DNA from: Andeanibacterium sp036384795
Lineage (GTDB): Bacteria; Pseudomonadota; Alphaproteobacteria; Sphingomonadales; Sphingomonadaceae
DNA: 24,965 bases
Assembly: GCA_036384795.1 (NCBI GenBank)
Contig: DASVLP010000051.1
Location: 1 to 24,965 of the forward strand
Direction of reading: 5' to 3'
The notes beneath the pieces were generated by a model that had not been told where the DNA came from, made no database searches, and saw only the letters and a program-made list of their open reading frames with translations. A program made the translations under genes and the position numbers. Below are positions 6,554 to 13,965 of the stretch, piece by piece (positions within the stretch are counted from its first letter, which is position 1; each line of letters begins with the position of its first letter).

Positions 6554-7531
6554 ATGCGCTTGCTCAAGTTCGTTCCCGAGAACACCAACATCAAGTTCCT
6601 GCGCTGGCAGTGGCCGACCACGATCCTCAGCGCGGTGCTGATGATCGCCAGCTGGGCGCTGATCTACACCAACGGACTGAACCTCGGCGTCGACTTCGTC
6701 GGCGGGCAGATGATCCGGGTGACGTTCACCCAGAGCAAGGACGCGCCGCTCTCGCAGCTGCGGAGCGAGATCGAGAAGCTCAATTACGGCGAGCCGGTGA
6801 TCCAGACGTTCGGCGCGCCCAATGCGGTCTCGATCCGCATGCGGCTGCCCGAAGGCTCTGACAAGAACGCCGGCCTTGCAGAAAAGATGGGCAAGACGAT
6901 CACCGCGCGGATCCAGTCGCTGCACCCCGATGCCCGGGTCGACGGCATCGATTCGGTGTCCGGCAAAGTCTCGCAGGAACTCGGCTGGACCGCGTTCAAG
7001 GCGCTCGGCTTCGCGATGATCGCGATCTCGATCTACATCTGGTTCCGGTTCGAATGGCAGTTCGGCGTCGGCGCGCTGCTGAGCCTGGTGCACGACATCT
7101 CGCTGGTGCTGGGCCTGTTCGCGCTGACCCAGATGCAGTTCGACCTGACCATCGTCGCCGCGGTGCTGACGGTGCTCGGCTATTCGCTCAACGACACCAT
7201 CGTGGTCTATGATCGGATCCGCGAGAATCTGAAGAAATACCGGCGAATGCCGATGGCCGAGCTGCTCGACCTGTCGGTCAACGAAACGCTGGCGCGCACG
7301 ATCATGGTCGCCTCGACGATGCTGATCACGCTGCTCGCGCTGTTGATCCTGGGCCCGAAGGTGATCTTCGGCTTCTCGGCCGCGCTGATCCTCGGCATCT
7401 TCGTCGCGACCTACAGCTCGATCTACGCCGCGGCGCCGATGCTGATCTGGCTGGGGGTGACCTCGCGCAGCTTCGTGCCCAACGAGAGCGCGGCCGACCG
7501 CCAGGAACGCGTGGCGCGCGGCGAGCTCTAA
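6554..7531 (+). CDS. secF: Protein translocase subunit SecF
   Basis: The 325-residue protein is a standard SecF, with an N-terminal helix, the motif LGVDFVGGQMIRV, a periplasmic domain, and a five-helix block. That block contains VSQELGWTAFKALGFAMIAISIYIWFRFEW, a VHDISLVLGLFAL segment and YSLNDTIVVYDRIRENL. It partners SecD in proton-driven late translocation. ATG at 6554 follows GGGAGCGGAAGG, a strong ribosome-binding region. The stop codon overlaps by 4 bases the stop region of the convergent glycosyltransferase gene, leaving no room for a terminator. Confidence 0.97.
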   Translation: MRLLKFVPENTNIKFLRWQWPTTILSAVLMIASWALIYTNGLNLGVDFVGGQMIRVTFTQSKDAPLSQLRSEIEKLNYGEPVIQTFGAPNAVSIRMRLPEGSDKNAGLAEKMGKTITARIQSLHPDARVDGIDSVSGKVSQELGWTAFKALGFAMIAISIYIWFRFEWQFGVGALLSLVHDISLVLGLFALTQMQFDLTIVAAVLTVLGYSLNDTIVVYDRIRENLKKYRRMPMAELLDLSVNETLARTIMVASTMLITLLALLILGPKVIFGFSAALILGIFVATYSSIYAAAPMLIWLGVTSRSFVPNESAADRQERVARGEL

Positions 7532-8706
7532 GCGATCAGCCGCTCGTAGTAGTCCGCGAGCGCGGCCGCGTTGGCCGCCCAGCTGAAATCCGCGACGTTC
7601 TCCGCCACTTGCACGGGCGAGGGCGGATCGGCGAGGATATCCTCCACCGCCGCGGCGATCGCCGCCGGATCGCGCGGGACCAGCCGCCCGGCGCTCGGAT
7701 CCTTGAGCAGCTCGCGCGCGCCGCCCACGTCGCAGATCACCAGCGGGGTGCCGCAGGCGAGCGCCTCGACCCAGGCGTTCGCGAGGCCCTCGCTCGACGA
7801 AGGCAGCACCATCGCATCGGCGGCCGAAAGCACCAGCGGCAGCACTGCATGGTCGAGCGAGCCGAGGAAGTGCACCTTCTCCGCCAGCCCAAGCTCTTGC
7901 GCCAGCGCGCGCAGCTTCGCTTCATCCTCGCCGCGGCCGACCAGCAGCAGCCGGGCGCCATGCAGCAAGGCGAGCGCGCGGATCGCGAATTCCTGCCCCT
8001 TGCGCGGGATCAACGCGCCGACGCTGGCGAGCAGCACCTCGCCATTCTTCAGCGGCAGGCCCAATTGCGCGCCGAGCACCGCGCGCAGCCCGTCGTATTG
8101 GCGCGGGGTGAAACGGTCGCGGTCGAGCCCGGTGCGGTGCAGCGCGATCTTGCCGCGCGGCAAGCCGAGCGCCGCCATGTCGTTGGCCAGCGCCTCGGAC
8201 ACCGCGAGCAGGCCTGCGGCCTGCGCTCCGGCGGCGAGGATCTGCTGTTTGGCCGCGCCTTTCGCGCCCCAATAGTGGATGTCCGCGCCGCGCGCCTTGA
8301 TCGACAGCGGCAGGCCGAGCGCTTCGGCGATCCGCGCCGCCGCCGGGCCGTCGGGATAGAAGAACTGCGCGTCGACCAGGTCGAACGGCGCCCCGCCATG
8401 GAGTCGGCGGGCGAGCGGCAGCACGGCTTTGGCGATCGCCGCGGGGTTGCGCGTGCCCGCGCCAGGGATCAGGGTAAAGCGCGGGCGATGAACCTGCACC
8501 CCGTGCTCCACCCCGCTTACGAGAGCGCCGCGCAATGGCCGGTAGCGGCCGAGCGCGAGCGGAGGGATGCCGATCGGGTTCACTACCGTCACTTCCCAGT
8601 CCCCGCGCGCAGCGAGCGCCTCGAGGCTGCGCGCGACGAACGTGCCGAAGCGCGGCGCGGCGGCGTTCGGATAGAGCGTCGCGAGCGAGAGGACGCGTCT
8701 CGCCAT
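7528..8706 (-). CDS. Glycosyltransferase family 4 (GT-B fold) protein
   Basis: The 392-residue protein starts MARRVLSLATLYPNAAAPRFGTFVARSLEALA, a GT-B N-terminal fold seen in exopolysaccharide glycosyltransferases. Its C-terminal donor-binding half contains LLASVGALIPRKGQEFAIRAL, LLLVGRGEDEAKLRALAQELGL and the EX7E motif in SSSEGLANAWVEALACGTPLV. Such cytosolic or membrane-associated enzymes transfer a nucleotide-activated sugar while retaining the anomeric configuration, typically for exopolysaccharide or glycolipid. Donor and acceptor are unknown. ATG at 8706 lies one base after the stop of the XRE gene, so the two are probably co-transcribed and coupled; a longer upstream reading would overlap that gene out of frame. 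No polysaccharide cluster surrounds it, which is unusual. Confidence 0.9.
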   Translation of the reverse strand: MARRVLSLATLYPNAAAPRFGTFVARSLEALAARGDWEVTVVNPIGIPPLALGRYRPLRGALVSGVEHGVQVHRPRFTLIPGAGTRNPAAIAKAVLPLARRLHGGAPFDLVDAQFFYPDGPAAARIAEALGLPLSIKARGADIHYWGAKGAAKQQILAAGAQAAGLLAVSEALANDMAALGLPRGKIALHRTGLDRDRFTPRQYDGLRAVLGAQLGLPLKNGEVLLASVGALIPRKGQEFAIRALALLHGARLLLVGRGEDEAKLRALAQELGLAEKVHFLGSLDHAVLPLVLSAADAMVLPSSSEGLANAWVEALACGTPLVICDVGGARELLKDPSAGRLVPRDPAAIAAAVEDILADPPSPVQVAENVADFSWAANAAALADYYERLIA

Positions 8707-8707
8707 G

Positions 8708-9280
8708 CTACAGCTTGCGGACGAGCATCTCGGCGACCGCCAGCCACTCGGGCCCGTCGACCACCACCTGGCGCTGGCCGGCGCCGGGCGGCAGGACACC
8801 GACGAGCGCGCCCTGGCGGTCGATCAGCCGCCCGAACGCGAAGCGTCCGCCCTTGCGCGGCACCAGCACGTCGCGGTTGACCATGCGCTGGGCGTCCTCC
8901 GGTGCGAACCGGCGCAGCCATAGCTGGTCGCCGGCGCGGTATTCGCCGGCACCCGCCTCGATCGCCAGGCACACCAGCGACGCGCCGCCGGCAAGCTCGG
9001 TCGGCAGGATCGCGTCGCGCGGAGCGGCGAGCGCTTCGGCCCCGGCGTCGGTCAGGCGGGCGACGATCTTGGGATGTTCGGCCCGCTCCCCGCGCACCAG
9101 CATTTCGGGCTCGACCCCCAGCGCCGCCGCGATGCGGTTCATCCAGACGAGCGAGAGGTTGCGCATGCCGGTCTCGAGCCGGCCGATGGTCTGCGCAGTG
9201 GTGGCGGGCTCGCACGCCGCCGCGACGTCGGCCAGGGTCATGCCCTTCTGCTTGCGAATGTCGCGGATGCGATTGATCAT
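8708..9280 (-). CDS. XRE-family regulator with a C-terminal S24/LexA-like domain
   Basis: The 190-residue protein has an N-terminal helix-turn-helix of the Cro/CI type (about residues 3-60: IRDIRKQKGMTLADVAAACEPATTAQTIGRLETGMRNLSLVWMNRIAAALG). It is followed by a beta-rich region (about 100-180: GEYRAGDQLWLRRF, DVLVPRKGGRFAFGRLIDRQGALVGVL) that resembles the S24 peptidase/LexA dimerisation fold. I see no convincing Ser/Lys catalytic pair, so self-cleavage is doubtful. GGAGG precedes the ATG. It is the first gene of a two-gene unit with the glycosyltransferase and is divergent from DUF6456. The intergenic region carries repeated CGGTT half-sites, consistent with autoregulation and control of both directions. 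The target list is unknown. Confidence 0.85.
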   Translation of the reverse strand: MINRIRDIRKQKGMTLADVAAACEPATTAQTIGRLETGMRNLSLVWMNRIAAALGVEPEMLVRGERAEHPKIVARLTDAGAEALAAPRDAILPTELAGGASLVCLAIEAGAGEYRAGDQLWLRRFAPEDAQRMVNRDVLVPRKGGRFAFGRLIDRQGALVGVLPPGAGQRQVVVDGPEWLAVAEMLVRKL

Positions 9281-9293
9281 GCCGGCCTCCTAA

Positions 9294-9349
9294 CCAAATC
9301 GGTTTTTTCTCTTTCCTACAATAACCGAACATTGGCAAGGGCGGTTTTT
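9294..9349. promoter_or_regulatory. Candidate operator between the XRE and DUF6456 genes
   Basis: The 92-base intergenic region contains CCAAATCGGTT (9294-9304) facing AACCGAACATTGG (9323-9335) as an imperfect inverted repeat. A third half-site, CGGTTTTTC, follows at 9342-9350 in the first orientation. The shared core is CGGTT, often followed by T-runs. Placement between two divergent start codons and next to an XRE gene suggests its operator. This is inference from symmetry. Confidence 0.45.
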
Positions 9350-9372
9350 CCGATACCTGCATGGAGGCACCG

Positions 9373-9846
9373 ATGAAGCAGCAACTGGTCGAGCGCGAAC
9401 TGACCGCGGAGGGGCCTCGCCAGCGGGACGGTGGTGCGCGGCGGCGCCGCAGCGTCACGGTGAACCTCGCCGAATCGCCGATCTCGTGGCTTCACGCGCG
9501 CGGCCACCTCGACGACCGCCTGTTCGCGGCGGGCGAGCGCCTGCGCGCCGACTACGAGCGCGCGCAGCTCGCGCCCTCGGTCACGATGCGGTGGGAGCCG
9601 GTGCGAATTGCGGGCGGCGGCGCCGGTCGGCTGTCGCCCGGCGAGCGCCAGATCGCTGCGCGCGAACGCTTCCACGGCGCGCTCGGCCGCGCCGGCAAGG
9701 GTTTGTCGGACATCCTGTGGCGCGTGGTCTGCGCGGGCGAGAGCCTGCCCGAGGCCGAGAAAGCGCTCACCTGGCCGGCGCGCAGCGGCAAGCTCGTGCT
9801 GCGCCTCGCGCTCGACCGGGTGGCGGAGTTCTATCGGATCGGCTGA
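9373..9846 (+). CDS. DUF6456 domain-containing protein
   Basis: The 157-residue protein matches the alphaproteobacterial DUF6456 pattern. Signature stretches are ESPISWLHARGHLDDRLFAAGERLRADYERAQLAP, a middle segment with SPGERQIAARERFHGALGRAGKGLSDILWRVVCAGE, and a C-terminal WPARSGKLVLRLALDRVAEFY. It is basic, helical and has no membrane segment or signal peptide, so a cytosolic, perhaps nucleic-acid-associated role is possible, but the function is unknown. ATG at 9373 is chosen because GGAGG lies five bases upstream; an in-frame ATG at 9361 precedes that site. It is divergently transcribed from the XRE/glycosyltransferase pair and probably shares its operator region. Confidence 0.85.
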   Translation: MKQQLVERELTAEGPRQRDGGARRRRSVTVNLAESPISWLHARGHLDDRLFAAGERLRADYERAQLAPSVTMRWEPVRIAGGGAGRLSPGERQIAARERFHGALGRAGKGLSDILWRVVCAGESLPEAEKALTWPARSGKLVLRLALDRVAEFYRIG

Positions 9847-9861
9847 ATCAGCCCTGGATCG

Positions 9862-10047
9862 TCATACGCGGGTTCCCCGCAGCACATTGATGATCCCGAA
9901 GATGTCGAGCAGCCAGATCACCAGCAGGATGATCACCAACCCGTTGAGGATGCTCCGCACGGTCGGCTGCATCGGGATGAAGCGATTGATCAGCCACAAC
10001 AAGAAGCCGACCACCACGATGACGATGATGACGCTAAGGATGCTCAC
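9862..10047 (-). CDS. Small two-helix membrane protein, Thivi_2564-like
   Basis: This 61-residue peptide is almost entirely two transmembrane helices: ILSVIIVIVVVGFLLWLINRFIP (about 3-25) and SILNGLVIILLVIWLLDIFGII (about 32-53), joined by MQPTVR. The pattern LLWLINRFIPM...ILN matches a family of small bacterial membrane proteins of unknown function often named Thivi_2564. The start is GTG at 10047, with GAGGAG at good spacing. It is followed by the lipoprotein gene upstream on the same strand, 39 bases apart, so they may share a transcript. The short length and hydrophobicity favour a real gene over chance. Confidence 0.8.
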   Translation of the reverse strand: MSILSVIIVIVVVGFLLWLINRFIPMQPTVRSILNGLVIILLVIWLLDIFGIINVLRGTRV

Positions 10048-10086
10048 CGCATTCTCCTCTCTGACGAAAAACCGGAACCTGTAAGT

Positions 10087-10692
10087 CTATTGCGGCCGCT
10101 TGATCTGCGGCTCGAGGTGGTTGATCACGTCGCGCGCGACGAACGCGCTGCGGGCATCCGCGGGCGGGGTGCCCGAATGCATCTCGATCTCGGCGGTGGC
10201 TTCGTAGCGTTCGACCCGTTCGGTGTCGAAGAACGGTTCGTCCCAGAACGGATCCCACGCGCGCCAACCGAACCTGGGATAGTAATAGCGCCAGTACGGC
10301 CGCCAGCCGGGATAGCCCCACCACGGATGGTAGGCGCCCGGCAGCGGCTCCTGCGTAACGTTGTGTTCGAGCTCGCGATTGACGATCTGGAACCAGTCCT
10401 TGCCTTGCTGCTGGGTCAGCTCCGCGGCGCGGTAGAGCAAGTAGCCCTCGACCGTCTCGCGCGAGGTCAAGGAGTTGCCGGAGAACGTGACGCTCCAGTA
10501 ATTGGGCGCGATCTCGTGCTCGGAATACCCCCCTTGCGCAGAATGCGGCGAGGAGATCGGCTGATAGGGGGTCGGCGTCGCGCATGCCGCAAGCGCGAGG
10601 CTCGCCGCCAGCCCGAAGGCGGCCAGCACGCCTCGCGCGCGCTTCGCGACATCGTGGTTCGAACGGCGATCGTAAGGCGGACAATCCAGCAT
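10087..10692 (-). CDS. CC0125/CC1285-family lipoprotein
   Basis: The 201-residue protein has a signal sequence ending LALAAC (Cys37), so it is a lipoprotein. The conserved part is ATPTPYQPISS...GGYSEHEIAPNYWSVTFSGNSLTSRETVEGYLLYRAAELTQQQGKDWFQIV, as in the CC0125/CC1285 family of alphaproteobacteria, whose function is unknown. Residues about 121-155 form an unusual tract very rich in Trp, Tyr, Phe, Pro and Arg. The ATG at 10692 gives a long, polar pre-signal region; a GTG at 10650 (VAKRARGVLAAFG) would give a more normal signal peptide and may be the true start. A degenerate EcfG-type promoter motif lies upstream. Confidence 0.85.
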   Translation of the reverse strand: MLDCPPYDRRSNHDVAKRARGVLAAFGLAASLALAACATPTPYQPISSPHSAQGGYSEHEIAPNYWSVTFSGNSLTSRETVEGYLLYRAAELTQQQGKDWFQIVNRELEHNVTQEPLPGAYHPWWGYPGWRPYWRYYYPRFGWRAWDPFWDEPFFDTERVERYEATAEIEMHSGTPPADARSAFVARDVINHLEPQIKRPQ

Positions 10693-10733
10693 CTGATCGG
10701 CTCCGGCAGCACGCCTGTCCCGCCCGTCAGATC

Positions 10734-10758
10734 AATGTTTTGCCGCGATTTCCGTTCC
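10734..10758 (-). promoter_or_regulatory. Possible EcfG-type promoter before the CC0125/CC1285 lipoprotein gene
   Basis: On the minus strand GGAAC (10758-10754) is followed after 16 bases by CATT (10737-10734), one mismatch from the CGTT of the EcfG consensus. The distance to the ATG at 10692 is about 41 bases. It is weaker than the UrcA site because the mismatch is in the -10 element. Confidence 0.3.
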
Positions 10759-10783
10759 GCGAGCGGGTTCGCCGAGGCGGCGC

Positions 10784-11407
10784 TCAATAACGCCGCGCGT
10801 CGGCCATCGCCGCGGCGAGCGCGTCACAGCTCAGCGGTTCGTCGAACACCACGCCGTAGATCGTTCCGATCCGCCAGCGAACGGTGGCGGTGAGCGGCGC
10901 AAGCACGTCGGTTTCGACCGTCACCGGATGGTCGACCGCCAGGCCCTCGCGGCACTCGATGCAGGCGCCGCCCTGCGAGATGTTGCGGATGGTGATGCAA
11001 TGCTCGCGTGCGGCGGTGCTGACCGTTCCCTCGAGCACGGTGTTGAGCCGCATCGGCCGGCGCGGGTGCGCGTCGGCAGACAGCTTCACCAACCGGGCGA
11101 GGTCGACGCCTGCGGGAAACCGCAGGCCGAGATAGGTATCGTCGTGCCACACGCACCGGACCGGGAACACTTCGCCGTTCGCCAATTCGAACTTGAGCAG
11201 CCGCTCGTGCGGCAGGTGCCCGAAATGGCGCACCCGCACGCCGTCGGTCGACGCGTCATGCACGACGCACAGGTATTCGCCTTCGCCCGAGATCAGCTTG
11301 GCCGCCTGCATCAGCAGCGCGAACCGCGGAGCGGCGCGCCGGTCCGGGTGGTCGTCGATTTCGAATGTGGGCGCGATCGCCCTCAAATCCTCTGCAAACG
11401 CCGACAT
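10784..11407 (-). CDS. Tandem PilZ-domain protein
   Basis: The 207-residue protein has two PilZ-like halves. The first has an RxxxR motif at Arg24-Arg28 (PDRRAAPRF) and DASTDG (Asp51, Ser53, Gly56). The second has Arg116-Arg120 (PRRPMRLN) and NISQGG (Asn142, Ser144, Gly147). These are the two elements of the cyclic-di-GMP site, so it is probably a c-di-GMP receptor, cytosolic, acting on motility, adhesion or exopolysaccharide. ATG at 11407 follows a GGGGGGA tract; a longer reading to 11458 is possible but starts in poorly conserved sequence. Both halves keep the key Arg residues, so both could bind ligand. No effector gene is adjacent, apart from the envelope genes downstream. Confidence 0.88.
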   Translation of the reverse strand: MSAFAEDLRAIAPTFEIDDHPDRRAAPRFALLMQAAKLISGEGEYLCVVHDASTDGVRVRHFGHLPHERLLKFELANGEVFPVRCVWHDDTYLGLRFPAGVDLARLVKLSADAHPRRPMRLNTVLEGTVSTAAREHCITIRNISQGGACIECREGLAVDHPVTVETDVLAPLTATVRWRIGTIYGVVFDEPLSCDALAAAMADARRY

Positions 11408-11624
11408 GCCATGTCCCCCCGATGCTACATGTCGCGACCCGAACCCCTTCGTTGACAAGCAAAAACTACCTATCGGCGGTTAACAGAAATTAAATCCCGG
11501 TGGAGAGGCGCAGAGGATTTTCTTCCGCTTTTCTATTCAGGGTCAGAAACAGGCAGAAACAGGAACGCGATTTGTCGCGAAGAAGTTTTGACCACTCGTT
11601 GCGGCCGCGGCCGGAATGTAGAAC
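11408..11624. other. 217-base intergenic region with a tandem 10-mer and a small hairpin
   Basis: This region is more AT-rich than its surroundings and has no credible ORF. It contains two exact tandem copies of CAGAAACAGG (11544-11563) followed by the hairpin CGCGA-TTTG-TCGCG (11566-11579). Sequence near 11459-11495 (AAAACTACC...TTAACAGAAATTAAAT) may contain the promoter of the PilZ gene, but I cannot assign -35 and -10 boxes with confidence. Confidence 0.4.
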
Positions 11625-11825
11625 TCAATCGTGCGACAGGCGCCAGAAACCGCCCATCGGGCGGATCGTGCCGAGCAGCCGGCCGTTCTCCCACAGCTCC
11701 ATCGAGCGATCGCCGCCCTCGCGCTCGGCGAGTTCCAGCGCAGCCGAAGGATCGACCGCCTCGAACTCGATCCGCCGCGGCTCGCCGGAGCGGTCACCGT
11801 CCAAAAGTAATGAATATCTCCGCAT
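11625..11825 (-). CDS. Small conserved-looking protein of unknown function
   Basis: The 66-residue protein reads MRRYSLLLDGDRSGEPRRIEF, then an alanine/glutamate helix (VDPSAALELAEREGG) and ELWENGRLLGTIRPMGGFWRLSHD. The layout, a short beta strand, a helix and a beta hairpin with ELWENGRLLGTI, resembles small sphingomonad proteins annotated as hypothetical. It has no signal peptide or membrane segment. ATG at 11825 is chosen because AGGAG lies seven bases upstream; the longer reading from 11852 lacks that. It stands alone between the PilZ and ABC-F genes on the same strand. Confidence 0.7.
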   Translation of the reverse strand: MRRYSLLLDGDRSGEPRRIEFEAVDPSAALELAEREGGDRSMELWENGRLLGTIRPMGGFWRLSHD

Positions 11826-12027
11826 CGCACGCTCCTGTCCTGTCGGGAGCAAGCAAGCCGGCTCTCGGCGAAGTCAGATCGGCGATCCACAATAACGGAT
11901 GGACTGCGGTATTTGCCGAAACCACGAAAAGCCGATCTTGGTGGAACCGCAGCCGTCGCGTGCAGCGTAACATGGCGCCGCCGTCACAACTAATGGAATT
12001 GTTAAATACGTCTTGTGGCGAGCGTTA

Positions 12028-13833
12028 TCAGCTCTCCACCAGCGCCGCGAGTTCGAGCCAGCGTTCTTCCGCGGCGTCCTTTTCTGCCCGGGCTCGCGCA
12101 ATCGCGTCGCTGATTCGCGCAAATTTCGCCGGATCGCGAGAGTAAAGCTCGGGATTTGCCAGCTCGTCCTCGCCGCGCGCGATCGCGGCATCCAGTTCCT
12201 CGATCCGCGTGGGCAGCAGGTCGTAGTCGCGCTGGTCCTTGTAAGAAAGCTTCGTGCGTTTCGCCGGCGGCGGTACAGCGGCCGGTGGCGTAACGTCCTC
12301 GGTCCGGGGCTTGGGCTTCGCTGCCGCCTGCGGCTTGCGGCGCTTCGCTTCCCAATCGGCGTAGCCGCCGGCGACGATGTCGACCGTGCCCGATCCGTCG
12401 AGGCCCAGCGTCACGGTCACCGTGCGGTCGAGGAAATCGCGGTCGTGGCTGACGATCAGCACCGTGCCGTCGTAGTCGGCGATCACTTCCTGCAGCAGCT
12501 CGAGCGTCTCGAGGTCGAGGTCGTTGGTCGGCTCGTCGAGCACCAGCAGGTTCGACTTGCACGCGAATTCCCGCGCCAGCAGGAGCCGCGAGCGTTCGCC
12601 GCCCGACAATACGCCGACTTTCATGTCCACGATCTTGGGGTCGAACAGGAACTCCTTGAGGTAGCCCTGAACGTGCTTGCGGTGGCCGCGCACGTCGATC
12701 CAGTCGCCGCCTTCGGCCAGCACTTCGCGCACGGTCTTGTTGGGGCTCATCAGGCTGCGCTGCTGGTCGATCATCACCCCGGTCAGCGTCTTCGCCAGCG
12801 TGACCTCGCCCTGGTCGGGCGCGAGCTCGCCGGTGAGCAGCTTGAGCAGCGTGGTCTTGCCCGCGCCGTTCGGGCCGACCAGGCCGATCCGGTCGCCGCG
12901 CTGGATGCGCAAGGTGAAGTCGCGGATGATCTTGCGTTCGCCGAACGACTTGGCGACGTGCTCGGCGACGATCACCGACTTGGTCTTCGCCTCGTCGCTC
13001 TTCAGCGCGAGCTTGGCGGTGCCGCCGGGCGTCAGCATCGCCGCGCGCTGGGCGCGCATCTGCCACAGCTTCTCCAGCCGCCCCTGGTTGCGCTTGCGCC
13101 GCGCGGTGACCCCGCGCTCGAGCCAGTGCGCCTCGAGCTTGAGCTTGGCGTCGAGCTTCTCCGCCGCGCGCGCTTCCTCGGCGTAGACTTGCTCTTCCCA
13201 CGCCTCGTAGCCGCCGAAGCCGACTTCCTTGCGCCTGAGGCTGCCGCGATCGAGCCACAGGGTCGCGCGGGTCAGGCGGGTGAGGAACGTGCGGTCGTGG
13301 CTGATCACCACGAACGCTCCCTTGAAGCGATTGAGCCAATCCTCCAGCCACTCGATCGCCGAGAGATCGAGGTGGTTGGTCGGCTCGTCGAGCAACAGCA
13401 GGTCGGGATCGCTGGCGAGCGCGCGGGCGAGGGCGGCGCGGCGCCGCTCGCCGCCGCTGGCGCTTTTCGCCGGGCGGGTCATGTCGATCCCGAGCTGGCC
13501 GGCGATCGCGTCGACCTCGTGCCGCGCGGGCGCGTCGGCGCCGCCGAGGGCATAGTCCATCAGCGTGTCGTAAGCAGAGAAATCAGGTTCCTGTTCCAGC
13601 AGCACGATCTTGAGGCCCGGCTTGACCGTGCGCTTGCCGCGGTCGGCCTCGATGCGGTCGGCGATCAGGCGGAACAGCGTGGTCTTGCCCGCGCCGTTGC
13701 GGCCGATCAGCGCCACCCGGTCGCGCGGGCCGATGTGGAGGTCGATGGTGCCGGTTTCGGGATTTCCGAACAGCCAGCCGGCGCCCTGGATCAGTCCCAG
13801 TCCTTCCCAGCTCAAGATCGGAGGTTCGGCCAT
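12028..13833 (-). CDS. uup: ABC-F family ATPase, Uup-like
   Basis: The 601-residue protein has two ABC domains and no membrane segments. Domain 1 has Walker A GRNGAGKT (44-51), signature SGGER (126-130) and Walker B LLLLDEPTNHLD. Domain 2 has Walker A GPNGAGKT (320-327), signature LSGGERSR (409-416) and LVLDEPTNDLD. A charged linker between the domains (about 210-270) and a Pro/Lys-rich stretch lead into a C-terminal coiled coil (about 535-600), which is typical of Uup. ABC-F proteins bind the ribosome E site, and Uup is also linked to DNA structures and transposon excision in enteric bacteria. Both ATP sites look intact. A resistance-type ABC-F is less likely given the C-terminal domain. Confidence 0.93.
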   Translation of the reverse strand: MAEPPILSWEGLGLIQGAGWLFGNPETGTIDLHIGPRDRVALIGRNGAGKTTLFRLIADRIEADRGKRTVKPGLKIVLLEQEPDFSAYDTLMDYALGGADAPARHEVDAIAGQLGIDMTRPAKSASGGERRRAALARALASDPDLLLLDEPTNHLDLSAIEWLEDWLNRFKGAFVVISHDRTFLTRLTRATLWLDRGSLRRKEVGFGGYEAWEEQVYAEEARAAEKLDAKLKLEAHWLERGVTARRKRNQGRLEKLWQMRAQRAAMLTPGGTAKLALKSDEAKTKSVIVAEHVAKSFGERKIIRDFTLRIQRGDRIGLVGPNGAGKTTLLKLLTGELAPDQGEVTLAKTLTGVMIDQQRSLMSPNKTVREVLAEGGDWIDVRGHRKHVQGYLKEFLFDPKIVDMKVGVLSGGERSRLLLAREFACKSNLLVLDEPTNDLDLETLELLQEVIADYDGTVLIVSHDRDFLDRTVTVTLGLDGSGTVDIVAGGYADWEAKRRKPQAAAKPKPRTEDVTPPAAVPPPAKRTKLSYKDQRDYDLLPTRIEELDAAIARGEDELANPELYSRDPAKFARISDAIARARAEKDAAEERWLELAALVES

Positions 13834-13873
13834 GCCGCGCGGCCGTTAGCGGGACGGGACGGAACCGTCCAGC

Positions 13874-13903
13874 CGTTCAGATGGTTCGCATGAAATCTGA
13901 ACG
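13874..13903. repeat. Short perfect inverted repeat between uup and the SIMPL gene
   Basis: CGTTCAGAT (13874-13882) and ATCTGAACG (13895-13903) are exact reverse complements with a 12-base loop, and GAATTC follows directly. It lies in the 132-base divergent intergenic region, 63 bases upstream of the SIMPL start. It could be an operator; there is no T-run for a terminator. Nothing else in that gap is recognisable except GAAGGAG before the SIMPL ATG. Confidence 0.45.
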
Positions 13904-13965
13904 AATTCAGCTTTGCGTAATAATCGTGCGCGCACATCCGGGCCGTTCCTGAAGGAGATCCGCTC

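Noticed and set aside
4874..7093. Long minus-strand open frame of 739 codons opposite secD-secF
   Set aside because: It is an antisense shadow of two clear Sec genes. Its composition (runs of Arg, Asp, His, Gln, Ala) is typical of reverse frames in high-GC DNA, with no domain.
7609..8880. Plus-strand open frame of 423 codons opposite the glycosyltransferase and XRE genes
   Set aside because: Antisense shadow spanning two genes; the minus-strand products have strong family motifs.
13861..13877. GGAAC followed by CGTT upstream of the SIMPL gene as an EcfG promoter
   Set aside because: The spacing is only 8 bases, far from the required 16-17.
12013..13893. Plus-strand open frame of 626 codons opposite the ABC-F gene
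   Set aside because: It is a mirror frame of uup, with no motifs and an unlikely amino acid mix; the minus-strand gene has all ABC motifs.
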